Source: Erpetoichthys calabaricus (Eukaryota; Chordata; Cladistia; Polypteriformes; Polypteridae). Taken from it: a stretch of 64,000 nucleotides of DNA. The DNA is taken from assembly GCF_900747795.2 (NCBI RefSeq), contig NC_041395.2, positions 164,749,191 through 164,813,190 on the forward strand, given 5' to 3'. Below the pieces are notes generated by a model, which had not been told where the DNA came from, did no database searches, and saw only the letters and a program-made list of their open reading frames with translations. Below are positions 45,411 to 61,316 of this stretch, piece after piece (position 1 is the first letter of the stretch; each line of letters opens with the position of its first letter). A program made the position numbers and the translations under genes.

Positions 45411-45824
45411 TTTTTTTTTGTTTTGCAAAAGAATGTTTTTGAATACAGAGGGACATTAAGTGTTGTATTTTTACATATATTTTTCTAAGTATTTTTACAG
45501 TCACTATTAACAAAATGTACATGTCAATATTACTAATTACACCATTCATAAACTGGCTGTTTAAAAGGAAATCATACTTTCTGGTTACTCACTACCCAGT
45601 AATGAAAAGAAGGGATTCATATAATGGATGGACAAAATGCTTCAAAAGTAACTTACAAAATATTACTGAGAAATTCAGTAACAGTAAAAATGGATGCTGT
45701 GCTAACATTGCTAACTCTCAGTGTAAAGAATCCCAAGCTACAAAAGAAGGAAAAGAAAGGAAAAACACCAAAAAGAGTCTTAACCCAGTGAGTCATTGTT
45801 TCAGGAAAGAATATTTCATCTAGG

Positions 45825-46169
45825 GCGGCATGGTGGCGCAGTGGGTAGCGCTGCTGCCTCGCAGTTGGGAGACCTGGGGACCTGGGTTCGCTTCCCGGGT
45901 CCTCCCTGCATGGAGTTTGTATGTTCTCCCTGTGTCTGTGTGGGTTTCCTCCGGGCGCTCCGGTTTCCTCCCACAGTCCAAAGACATGCAGGATAGGTGG
46001 ATTGGTGATTCTAAATTGGCCCTAGTGTGTGCTTGGTGTTTGTGTGTATCCTGCAGTGGGTTGGCACCCTGCCCAGGATTGTTTCCTGGCCTGTGTTGGC
46101 TGGGATTGGCTCCAGCAGACCCCCGTGACCCTGTGTTTGGATTCAGCGGGTTGGAAAATGGATGGATGG
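45825..46169 (+). mobile_element. young full-length tRNA-headed SINE
   Basis: It runs from GCGGCATGGTGGCGCAGTGG to CAGCGGGTTGGAAAATGGAT plus GGAT repeats, 345 bp. A perfect 14-bp duplication, ATATTTCATCTAGG, flanks it (45811-45824, 46170-46183). A box TGGCGCAGTGGGTAGC and B box GGTTCGCTTCC are intact. This copy best represents the family in the window. Confidence 0.95.
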
Positions 46170-46289
46170 ATATTTCATCTAGGTGAGATTCTTATTACGG
46201 TACATTGCGAACACACAATATTGAATTTTAAACAAAGTAATTCTGAGCCTACCCTAGTTCAAAGTTGATCTTCATTAGATATGCCCATG

Positions 46290-47105
46290 GAATTTGCCAC
46301 ATTGCACCTTTCAAATTCCCAAAAAGGAGTTCAATATGTAGGTCCTACTATAACTAAAGATCCTTAAGTCTATGAAGTGGCAAACATTCTGAATAGTTTA
46401 AAGAAACATTAGTCAATTTTAGATTTATAACGTCACCGCGATATTACAATTTTTGAAAGGCGGCTGCTTATCAAAATGGAGTGCTTGCCTCCAAAGTCAT
46501 TAAAGACGCAGATGAGCTGAATTTTTATTTTATTTGGAAAAACAGATATAATTACATAAGGAAAGTAAACATCCTGAAGTAATACGAGAATGGTGTCTTA
46601 AACGTTATTGATTTTGATACTATGAATGGTACATTAATATTGAATTATTGTAGTCCATTATTTTTGATAATCTGTCTGTATGGCTTACAATATGTTCAAC
46701 TGTCTTGAATGATGTAAATGGTATAGAATCATCCAGTCATTATCCAACCCGCTCTTCTTACTGGGAGGCAGCAGTGCTACCACTGTGCCACCGTGCCGTC
46801 CATGTAGTATAGAATTTCTTTGAAAATGAAAAAAACTATCAAATTTTCACCAGCATGCTCTCTGATACTGGAAATCAGCTTATAAGCATTTTTTTTCTAT
46901 TTATAATTTTCAAGGATGGGACAATATGTATTTATTAGTAAAAAGGAAATCTACTGTTTATTATTACAAACATGGTGCAATAAGGGTATTTTGGGCTCTA
47001 CTGTCACATCTTGGATATTAATTGGAATTTCATGGATTATAAAGTTTTATAAAAGTTCACCAAAAGTATATAAATAGTTTTGAAAGCTATTCCTTCAGTT
47101 TTGGC
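46290..47105 (+). mobile_element. L1 ORF2 C-terminal remnant
   Basis: The + strand reads RDITIFERRLLIKM, then a FILFGKTD / NYIRKVNIL pair, YENGVLNVIDFDTMNGTLIL (after a frame change) and LLVKRKSTVYYYKHGAI, matching the C-terminal part of fish L1 ORF2 (FIWKgk...yenGGLnvldfe.ln.tlkinW). A 70-bp SINE scrap at 46733-46803 interrupts it. Many breaks; old. Confidence 0.65.
46733..46803 (-). mobile_element. internally deleted SINE scrap
   Basis: The tail side, TCATTATCCAACCCGCT, is joined directly to the head side, GGCAGCAGTGCTACCACTGT GCCACCGTGCCG (minus strand), so the whole middle is lost. It lies inside the L1 remnant. Confidence 0.65.
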
Positions 47106-47112
47106 TCATATA

Positions 47113-48110
47113 CTGTGCCCTCCATAATAACTGGTACAAAGACACTTTTTTCCTTAATTTACCCCTCCGCTCCACAGTTTAAAACTCAAACCATTCAGAC
47201 ATGATTAAAGTACATTTCAGTCAAACCATGTAGAAATGATAACATCTTTTCTACATGGTCTCCCCATTTCAAGGCACCATAATGTTAGAGATGTATCAGT
47301 GATCAGTATATTAAAGCCGTCATTTTTAGTACTTTGTTGCATATCCCTTGCATGCAATGACTGCTTGATTTACTGCAACTTGAGCAGATAAGATGTTTCT
47401 ATGCAACTCAGAATTCATTGTGCCACTGCCGTCAGCAGTTCTATAATCAATGAAGATAAGTGTGCCAGTACCTGTGGCATGCCCAAGCCATAACACCCCC
47501 ACCACCATGTTTAACAGATGAGGTGGTATGCTTTGGATCTTGGGCAATTCCTTTCTGTCTCCACACTTTGCTCTTGCCATCACTTTCATACAGGTTCATC
47601 TTTCTCTTGTCTGTCCACAAGACCTTTTCTTGAATTCTGTAGTTTTTGTTAAGTTCTTTTTTGCAAACTGTAATAATGCAATCAATGATAAAAATCCTGT
47701 TTTTGTGGCTAACTACTGTTTTTCATCTTGCAATCTGGCCTCTGTATTTCTGTTCATGAAATTTTCTGCAGGTAGTAGTCTCTGACACATATACATTTAC
47801 CTCCTGAACACTGTTTCTGATCTGTCGGACAGGTGTTTTGAGCTTTTTCTTTACCATAGTGAGAATTCTTTTGTCATTAGCAGTGGAGGTCTTCCTTTGC
47901 CTCCCAGTCACTTTGTGATTACAGAGCTTACTTACCAGGGCATCCTTTATTTGTTAAAGATATTGCAGACAGTTGATTTAGGTAATCCTAAGGTTTTACT
48001 GATGTCTCTAATGGTTGTTTTTCAGCCTCATAATGGCTCCTTTGACTTTCACTGGAACAGCTCTTGTCCTCGTTTTGAATGATGGCAACTACAGACTTCA
48101 AAGTTAGTCT
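47113..48110 (-). mobile_element. Tc1/mariner fossil, right part missing
   Basis: The left repeat CTGTGCCCTCCATAATAACT follows TA at 47111-47112. Minus-strand transposase text includes VSETTTCRKFHEQKYRG (near 47760) and MVVGVLWLGHATGTGTLIFI followed by DGSGTMNSELHRNIL (near 47480-47390). The N-terminal helix-turn-helix text near 48050-47980 is worn, and the other inverted repeat is not found. Multiple stops. Confidence 0.75.
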
Positions 48111-48317
48111 GTAGGTAGAAATAAGCCTGGGTATCTTATGCCTGCACTAATAACAATAAAATTATTTGAATAACCATGAGTACCAGACTATATCTGAGAA
48201 ATGGTAAAATAAAGTATTTGTTAAAAGAGTATATAAAAGTATTACTTGGAAAAGGAGAACAAAAGATCTTCTTTTCCTATTCCACCAACAGCAAAAGAAA
48301 TATGGTTAAAATTTTTG

Positions 48318-51300
48318 ATTGGTATATAACCCAGCCACAGGGGATGCACAAACCAGTGTGTTTCTTTGTGCCGGTCCCAAGCCTTGATAAATGGGAAGGG
48401 TTACGTCAGAAAGGGCATCTGGTGTTAAATTTTGCCAGATCAATATGTGGACAACAATACAGATTTATCTACCGGATCAGTCAAGGCCTGGGTTAACAAC
48501 AGCTGCACCACTACTGTTACCCAACAGGGTGCTGGTGGAAATTGGGCTACTGTTGGCCGAAGAGGGAGGAGGGGTGTCCAGAGGCAGGAGGAGAGGAGGA
48601 AGGTAAAGAGAGTGGAGCTAAGTGTAGGAACTTTGAATGCTGGCAGTATGACTGGTAAAGGGAGAGAGTTAGCTGATGTGATGGAGAGAAGGAAGGCTGA
48701 TATATTGTGGATGTAAGAGACTAAATGGAAGGGGAGTAAGGCCAGATGGATCAGAGGTGGATTCAAATTGTTCTATCATGGTGTGCATGGGAGGAGAAAT
48801 AGGGGAGGGTTATTCTGAAAGAACAGTATGACATGAGTGTTGTGGAGGTGAAAAGAGTGTCAGACAGAGTAATGATTATATCGCTGGAAACTGAAGGTGT
48901 GATAATGAATGTTGTTAATGCGTATGCCCTGCAAGTTGGGTGTGCGATGGATGAGAAAGAAGATTTCTGGAGTGAGTTGGATGAAGTGATGGACAGTGTA
49001 CCCAAGGGACAGAGAGTGTTATTGAGGGTAACAGAGGGGATGAGTAGGTGATGGGTAGGTATGGTGTCAAGTAGTGGAATGAAGAAGGTCAGATGATAGT
49101 GGATTATGCAAAAGGATGGACATGGCTGGGGTGAATATGTATTTAAAGAAGAGGAAGGAACATAGGGTGACATAAAAGAGTGAAGAAAATGCACACAGGT
49201 AGAGTATATCCTATGCAGGAGGGTCAATTTAAAGGAGATTGAAGACTGCAAAGTGGTGGCAGGGGATAATGTAGTTAGGCAGTATAGGATTGTGGTCTGT
49301 AGGATGACATTAGAGCTCAAGAGGAGGAGGAGAGTGAGGGCAGAGCCAAGGGTCATATGGTGGAAGTTGAAAAAGGAAGACTGCAATATTGAGTTCAGGG
49401 AGGAGGTAAGACAGGCATTCGGTGGCAGTGAAGAGTTGCCAGATAGCTGGGCAAGTAAGGCAGACATAGTAAGGGTGACAGCAAGAGGGGGTGTGTGACA
49501 TCTGGATAGAAGAAGTAGGAAAAGGAAACCTGGTGGTGGAATGGGGAAGTACAGGAGAATATACAGAGGAAGAGGCTGGTGAAGAAGTGGGACAGTCAGA
49601 GAGATGCAGAGAGTAGACAAGAGTACAAGGAGATAAGGCACAAGGTGAAGAGAGAGCTGGCGAAGGCTAAAGAATAGGTGTATGATGAGTTGCATGAGAG
49701 GTTGGACACTAAGGGGGAAGAAAAAAACCTGTACTGATTGGCTGGACAGAGGGACTGAGCTGGGAAAGATGTGCAGCAGGTTAGGGTGATAAAGGATAAA
49801 GATGGAAACGTACTCACAAGTGAAGAGAGTGTGTTGAGCAGATGGAAAGAGTTCTTTGAGAGGCTGATGAATGAAGAGAATGAGATAGAGAGATGGTTGA
49901 ATGTTGTGGCTATAGTGAATCAGGAAGTGCAACGGATTAGCAAGGAGGAAGTAAGGACAACTATGAAGAGGATGAAGAACAGAAAGGCCGTTGGTCTAGA
50001 TGACATACCTGTGGAAGCATGGAGGTGTTTAGGAGAGGTGACAGTGGAGTTTTTAACCAGATTGTTTAATGGAATCTTGGAAAGTGAGAGGATGCCTGAG
50101 GAGTGGACAAGAAGTGAACTGGTACCGATTTTTAAGAATAAGGGGGATGTACAGAGCTGTAGTAACTACAGGGGGATAAAAGTGATGAGCCACACCATGA
50201 AGTTATGGAAAAGAGTAGTGGAAGTTAGGTTAAAAAGGAAGGTGATGATCAGTGAGCAGCAGTATGGTTTCATGCCAAGAAAGAACACCACAGATGCAAT
50301 GTTGGCTCTGAGGGTGTTGATGGATAAGTATAGAGAAGGCCAGAAGGAGTTGCATTGCGTCTTTGTAGACCTAGAGAAAGCATATGACAGGGTGCCTCAA
50401 GAGGAGTTGTGGTATTGTTTGAGGAAGTTGGGAGTGGCAGAGAAGTATGTAAGTGTTGTACAGAATACGTACGAGGGAAGTGTGACAGTGGTGAGGTCTG
50501 CGGTAAGAGTGACAGATGCATTCAATGTGGAGGTGGGATTACATCAAGGATTGGCTCTGTGCCGTTTGTTATTTGCAATGGTGATGGACTATGATTTTTG
50601 CTGATGGCACTGTGACCTGTAGCGAGAGTAGGGAGCAGGTTGAGGAGACCCTGTAGAGGTGGAGATATGCTGTACAGAGGAGAGGAATGAAGATCAGTAG
50701 GAACAAGACAGAATACTTGTGTGTAAATGAGAGGGAGTGTAGTGGAATGGTGAGGATGCAGGGAGTAGATTTGGCGAATGAGGATGAGTTTGAATACTTG
50801 GAATGAACAGTGCGGAGTAACGGGGATTGTGGAAGAGAGGTGAAAAAGAGTGTGCAGGCTGGGTGGAGAAGAGTGTCAGGAGTAATTTGTGACAGACGGG
50901 TATCAGCAAGAGTGAAAGGGAAGGTCTACCGTATGGTAGAGAGACCAGCTTTGTTATATGGGTTGCAGATGGTGGCACTGACTAAAAAACAGGAGACAGA
51001 GCTGGAGGTGGCAGAGTTAAAGATGTTAAGATTTGGGTGTCACGAGAATGGACAGGTTTAGAAATGAGTACATTAGAGGGTCAGCTCAGGTTGGACGGAT
51101 TGGAGATTGTGTTGGTTTGGACATGTGCAGAGGGGAGATGCTGGGTATACTGGGAAAAGGATGCTAAGGATAGAGCTGCTGGGCAAGAGGAAAAGAGGAA
51201 GGCCTAAGAGAAGGTTTATGGATATGGTGAGAGAGGACATGCAGGTGATGGTTGTAGCAGAGCAAGATGCAGAGGAAAGGAAGATATTGAAAAAAAAAAC

Positions 51301-51345
51301 GGGAGCATCCGAAAGAAGAAGACGATATACCATTCTGAAGAGTTT
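48318..51345 (+). mobile_element. RTE/BovB-like LINE, decayed near full length
   Basis: The 5' leader (near 48340-48540: ACCAGTGTGTTTCTTTGTGC, GGTCCCAAGCCTTGATAAAT, AAAGGGCATCTGGTG) is the opening I know from fish RTE elements whose products are often annotated as craniofacial development protein 2-like. An endonuclease start (GTLNAGSMTGKGRELAD, 48630), a reverse transcriptase (49771-50604 and beyond) and a basic tail (WFGHVQRGDAG ... KRKRGRPKRRFMD, 51110-51230) follow in order. The end is GAAGAAGACGATA. The coding strand is strikingly rich in A and G. Several breaks. Confidence 0.8.
49771..50604 (+). pseudogene. RTE reverse transcriptase, longest open part
   Basis: 277 codons include KNRKAVGLDDIPVEAWRCLG, EEWTRSELVPIFKNKGDVQS then CSNYRGIKVMSHTMKLWKRV, EQQYGFMPRKNTTDAMLALR, the catalytic-A block FVDLEKAYDRVPQEELWYCL, and EVGLHQGLALCRLLFAMVMD. 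The catalytic-C block (FADGTVTC, near 50597) lies in another frame. It is thus inactive. The domain would copy the element RNA at the nicked target. Confidence 0.8.
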
Positions 51346-51349
51346 TTGA

Positions 51350-52079
51350 AGATTGAAATTTAGTTTAGATTTTAGTTACAATTATATTGAAATTACATTA
51401 CAATTCATACCTTCCTTCTTAAAAAAAACAGTAGAAGATTTTAGGGAGTCTTTAAACAACTGGCTTCATGCAAATAAATCTTACCTGCAATCCAGTTAGA
51501 AAATATTGCATTTGGTTCATTTAAAAAGGACAAGAGGGTACATTTTTTGATTAATAATATACTAATTTAAGCTAAATACGATATCTACAAATGTGGATTC
51601 CTAAAGTCACCTCTAAACTTCATTAGCAGCATTGGCTAATGGGTAAGAAGCAGTATTCTTTGATTTCTTAAAACTAATTAAATCAAAGTATCCTCTGAAA
51701 TTATTCTTTTTGTTAGCAGAATTAAATTTTTCTTGCTTTATTTCAGTACAATTTGAATTGCGAATATTCAAATTGCTCAACTCTAAATTGTTGTTTTATA
51801 TGTGATCGTATTTATATTGATATTGTATTCTCTGATTATGTTCAATAAAGTTTTATTTAAAAAAAAAATTCATTCTTTCCTAACGGACGTGTTTCATTGT
51901 AACACCGTAGCTACAGAAACACATTGGTACCCTCCCAGTCCATCAGTGTCTAACAATATCATTCTATTTGATTCAGTTTAGTAGCTGAAGCTACTGTGTA
52001 ATTAAAGCGCAATAACGTTTATTTATTCGCTTTTTAAAATCTAAGTAGTGTAAGCTATTTTTAAATGTTATTTCTATTT
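51350..52079. other. intergenic DNA before COPS9
   Basis: AT-rich. GTTCAATAAAGTTTTATTTA followed by a run of nine A near 51865 looks like the 3' end of an unidentified retroposed sequence. No gene is recognised. Confidence 0.35.
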
Positions 52080-56545
<4,466 letters not shown>

Positions 56546-56719
56546 AAAGAATGGACAGCACATTTTTCAAAAAGAACTAATTCATCCAAAGTAATATATA
56601 CGTGTCTACTGGATTAAAAGAAATTCCTCTTTCCCTTGCTGGGAAACATGTTGACTGACGATGAGATTAAATTCTGTTTTCACCTGCACACCAGAGCTAT
56701 TTTGTCTATATTTTCTTCT

Positions 56720-56725
56720 AATAAA
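56720..56725 (+). terminator. putative COPS9 polyadenylation signal
   Basis: AATAAA about 175 bp after the COPS9 stop codon, followed by a T-rich stretch. The cleavage site itself is not visible. Confidence 0.55.
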
Positions 56726-56739
56726 GTATTCTTTTAAAT

Positions 56740-58890
56740 TACGTCTCCATTTTGCCAGCTGTTTCAACATTCTAAAAATACTTTGGATTCCATTATTTCT
56801 GTTAAATTATTACCTGATATCTGTTTCAGGCTTAGATTGTAGGTTTACTTTTTCTCCAACACCTGCATTTGAAAAACTGTTTATAATTATTTGTGTAATA
56901 CCTCATTGTGGCCTATGCTGAAAGTCACGATTTAACAGATGTCAAATGATTAATGTATTTAGCCTAAGACCAAATAGTCTCCAAAGTAAAATAAAGGTTT
57001 CCTAAAATTAAATAACTCTTAATCATGTTGACATATAAAGTAAGTTTTTTTTTTTTAAATGATTACTTTAAAAAATACTATTGTAGTGAGACAGCATTTG
57101 CCTACTTTACTCAAATTAAAATTCAAGCTTAAATATAAAAGGAACAGTAAAAGTACAAGAGTATGCAGCTCTCTAGACTCTGATAGTTCAAGGAAATAGG
57201 AGTCTAAAATTAACACTTCTAGTTGATGGATTAAAAAAGTATGTACACCTTTGTTCTTATGAAAAAATAGTTGTGTCATTGCATCTTTTTAAATGATAAA
57301 TATTGTATGGAAGCCTAGTATTGATCTTCATCAGGTCTGTCATATTGTCTGATAAACCGGTCCCAAGCTATTAGAATCACTTTTCAAATACTTTACAACT
57401 GAATGCAAACCATTTTCAATTTTTGACTTTACGAACTCATAGAATTACAAAAAGATTAATTCAATATATAACAGAAAGCATCAGCTGGAGAGGATTAAGA
57501 TAAACTTCTTAAAGATTTAGGTAATGTGATTTATACTTGCAAGTAAGATCAAGCTTTTTTGATCATTACAGTATCTGCTGAGAGAGGTAACTTATAACAA
57601 AAATGAGCTCTTATTTCATCTTTTCACTATGCTTTGTTTAAAATTTGGTCTCACGAGGGCTGTTCATCTCATTGTAATCTCATCATAAGTGGAATCCCAT
57701 TACACAAAACAACGTTCATGGTGTTAAAGACTGCACACTTCCATTACAAGAAAAATCCATATTTGGAGAGCATTTTTTCAAAGTGGTTTTAAAAAGTAAA
57801 CATTTCCTGAGATGATTGTGGCCTGCCAGTAAAAATGCTTTCTACTTTTGATGTCTTTTAAGTACTTAAATGGTAGTAGAGAATTTTTTCATGCAGTGCT
57901 ATGAAGAGCCATAATCATAAAGCAAAATTGATTTTGGGTTGTTTTTATTGGTCTTGGGAGCTAACGTTTGTCCAAAGAAAGATCATGAAAAATGATAAAA
58001 TGCTAGAGTCTTGATTTGAACTTGTGATTGACTGCTGGTAACTGAAGCAATACTGTTTGAGTAAGGTAGATATGAGCAATCAATGGATGTTCTTCATTTA
58101 TTTTGATGTTAAGCTGACATATGGCGGTAAAGTCTCCCATATATTGATGCGTTTAGAAAAAAGACTTTAGAAAAAAAATTCTTGGGTTTGATTACTAGAA
58201 CATGCCATGTGCTACTTATTTGTGCCTAAATAACTTTTCCTATGTGTGGATTCAACAACACATCCAATTTGGGAATGTATCACAAATAGAGCCTCATTCA
58301 TTTGCCTAGTATTCCCATCAAGTGTCAATAGCTTAATATCAACATATTTTTTTCCAAGCATACTTTGTGTGAAATAAATTGGGGTAGCACAAAAAGAGAT
58401 TTTTAGAGAAAAATGAGGTGAACAGTGATAGACACAATGGTGTATTGGCTAACGTTTTGTCCCTCACTGCTCTAGTTTTCCAGGTTTGATACCTTACCTG
58501 GATACTTTCTTTGTGAAGCATGCATTACATGGTATTATCCATATACTCCTATTTATTTATATGTCCTAAGTAATGTATATTAATATAAATGGAAGCTCCA
58601 TATTAGTCCATTATGTGTGTGTGTCTGTGAAATTTTCTGCCTGATGTTGGTATTACAAACTTAAACTCTAACCTGAATAAAGGCAGGTTAATAATATTAT
58701 GGTGGCATCAATTGGGAATTGTCAAGAAGCACATTTATTTAAAATCCTTCAAAACAGACTGTCATTTACCTGAAAGGATCTTGGTAAAATGGCCCATAAA
58801 ATGTGTTTTTTATTATTTTGAATCCTGAGGTGAAAGAAAAAATTATACCCCATCAATGTTTTAAGCATCACTTTCATGATTTTTTTTTTA
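56740..58890. other. intergenic DNA, nothing firm
   Basis: AT-rich. Position 58440-58560 (CAATGGTGTATTGGCTAACG ... CAGGTTTGATACCTTAC) may be a very worn tRNA-type SINE head. No gene is recognised. Confidence 0.4.
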
Positions 58891-58929
58891 AGATTCCCAG
58901 CTGCTTAATTGGTTATTCCACACAGTCAC

Positions 58930-59153
58930 CATCAGCCAATCCCCTGGCAGCTAACAGCATGAGCTCTGCATGTCATCCTCCTTTTGTTTTTAATTAGCAA
59001 GGTGCCATTTAAGATGCTGTGCTGTGGAGAAGTTCAAGGTGAGGTGTGCAGGGGCTCCACGAGACAGAGAGCTTTCTTTGCCTTTTCTTGGTGCTTATCT
59101 CTGCAGGGCGCCAGCAGCAGCAGCTTGTTAAGCAGGTCTCCTTATCCAGCAAG
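58930..59153 (+). promoter_or_regulatory. candidate promoter / 5' exon of downstream secreted gene
   Basis: A CCAAT word (CAGCCAATCCCCTGG, 58933-58947) is followed by GC-richer DNA and two donor-like junctions, TTCAAG|GTGAGG (near 59040) and CAGCAAG|GTAAAG (59152/59153). An acceptor-like TTTGTTTAG sits at 61286-61294, just before the ATG at 61317. Together these would fit a noncoding first exon spliced over about 2.1 kb. This is inference from signal words only. Confidence 0.3.
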
Positions 59154-59193
59154 GTAAAGTTCAACTTGCATGTGTCTTACTTTGTTTCCTTGG

Positions 59194-59197
<4 letters not shown>

Positions 59198-59242
<45 letters not shown>
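59198..59242. repeat. (TA)n microsatellite
   Basis: About 22 TA units directly after the donor-like site at 59153. Confidence 0.9.
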
Positions 59243-59245
<3 letters not shown>

Positions 59246-59249
59246 TGTG

Positions 59250-61290
59250 CAATATGTACAGGAGTGTGGACCTTCCTATTTTTTGCAATAATAAACTACA
59301 ACAGCTAAAATACACTCCTTAGCCTGTACACAAAAATTCTATGCCTGAAGGGGCCAAAAAAGTCAAAGGGGCTGCAGTGCCTTTTTGAGCTTATTTTCAT
59401 GTATCTTTTTTTTAACATGCTTATGGTTTTGCCTTCCTTAAATGTAAACTGGTAGCTTAGTAAAAGTCAAAGGTACTATAACATATTTATCACTATTAGA
59501 TGTCTTTCAATTAACTATAGGTATTTGATCATAGTAAAAAATGGAAAATGTTTTAGTGGGGAAACGTCATTTCCAGTTGTGGAACAGGATGGAGGAATGG
59601 ATGGATGAAAGTTATGTCTCATCAAAGTGTAGAATCGGGACTTCTTTCAGAATGGAATTGACAAAGCAACTTAATTATTTTAGACTGGTCCTATTACATT
59701 ACAGAAATATCTGTATTTGTGCAAAACAGGAATTATTGGGATGTTTATTAGTCCCAGGAACCAAATTCAACTGATGCAGCCAAGACCTTACTAATATTTG
59801 AGTGTTAGCTGCAAAAATTTTATGTTCACAGACATACAGAAATCTATAGAAAAATATACAGTATGTATATATACACACCTATACAGAGATTTTTTTTTTT
59901 TTTATTTTAAATAAAGTGTCAATAGATGATTTTTTGGTATATGAGAAAATAAAAAGTGGGGAAATGTCCCTGGACAGGACATCAGTCCATTGCTGGTACC
60001 CCCAATAGTGACACATTCTGGGGTTGATATACAGTAGATCTGTCATTTACCCTAACTTGCACATCTTTAGGAATGTAGAAAGAAAATCAGGGAAGCACAT
60101 AGAAAACCCCATGGAAATGCAAGGAGAACATGTAGATTCCAAATGGACAACAACTATTCATTCTTCACAATATGAAGAGTATTAAGTTAACTGCATATAA
60201 GAAATTTTGCCAAGTGTGTATTTTCTTTTAGTTAACAGTTCTAACAATATCTTCTCAATACTCACAACTGCATTATTTTTCAACACACTTCATCACATGC
60301 TTATTTTTGCTGAATTGAATGTAACCTATACACTGCTTACTTCAGGTTAGTAGCAAAAAGTCTCCAATCACCTTTGTGGGATTTATCATCATTCCAATCA
60401 TCAGATAGACTCTGTAACAGATGTTCTAACATTTTAAAATATACCTGGTGTATTCCGGGTGTATTTAAGAAACTTGAACAGCGTGATTATTTCAGTAATT
60501 TGACCTCTCAAACTCTTCTAAGAAAGGGCTTAAGAATTCTTGATGTATCTCATAAAACTGGGCATATGTGTGATTTGTAAATGAAGCTGTCACGCTGAAC
60601 CCACAACTCGTATGAGTCTAAGCAAAGTTTTTGCTACAACTTGGTCGGAGAGAGGTATTTTTGGCACAATAGTTACTAATGCCGCCTCACAACTCCATTT
60701 CCAGTCCAGTTATCATGTAAGTGGAATTTCACTGTTCGTTTTTTGACAGTGTAGGTTCTCTCTGGGTGCAGTAGTTTCTTTCTACATCTAAAATACATGC
60801 ACATTACCTTAATTAACCACAGCAGACTGGCCCAACATAAGTATAGGCGTGTGAGTGAGTGTGCGTCACTGTGGACTAGTGTCTTATCCAGAGTAAGTTC
60901 CAGTATTTTTCTGATGCTGACAGGATAGGGTCTGGCTCATTCCAGTCTTATTTTGGGATTAGCAAATTTTGAATATTAAAGGATTAATGGAATGCATATT
61001 TAGCAGTTGAATGAAAATTGCAATTTATCCTTACACATGTGTGCTCATTCTCTCTCACATATGCACACATAAATATATAGTGTGGTACACAGAAACTCAG
61101 TAAGCAATAGACAAAGAATATCCATTTAGAAATAATAACATTTATGCTTTTGTCGACCAAATAGCGAAATTGAAAAGGTTTACTTTGTAAAGTGCTTACA
61201 GTAAATAGCACAATATAAAATAAAGATGGAAATAGTAGCTGAGTAGTGCAAGGATGTTGAAACAGTTTTTCTAATCTAAATTACACTTTG
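59250..61290. other. intron or intergenic DNA with worn SINEs
   Basis: 59965-60150 resembles an old minus-strand SINE (CTGGACAGGACATCAGTCCA, AACTTGCACATCTTTAGGAA, AGGAGAACATGTAGATTCCA). 60680-60960 resembles an old + strand copy (ATGCCGCCTCACAACTCCAT, GTGTAGGTTCTCTCTGGGTG). The remainder is AT-rich with no exon recognised. Confidence 0.4.
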
Positions 61291-61316
61291 TTTAGTGTTG
61301 TTAAGGTCCTGCAAAC

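Noticed and set aside
45515-45823. 102-codon + strand open frame
   Set aside because: Low-complexity Lys/Asn-rich text running into a SINE target site; no start context, splice signal or motif supports a gene.
23008-46169. tRNA genes suggested by A and B box words
   Set aside because: All lie in SINE heads with SINE bodies, tails and target duplications; none folds as an isolated tRNA.
48763-49932. 389-codon minus-strand open frame rich in Leu, Ser and Pro
   Set aside because: It is the mirror of the purine-rich RTE coding strand, where complementary stop codons are rare. No domain is visible.
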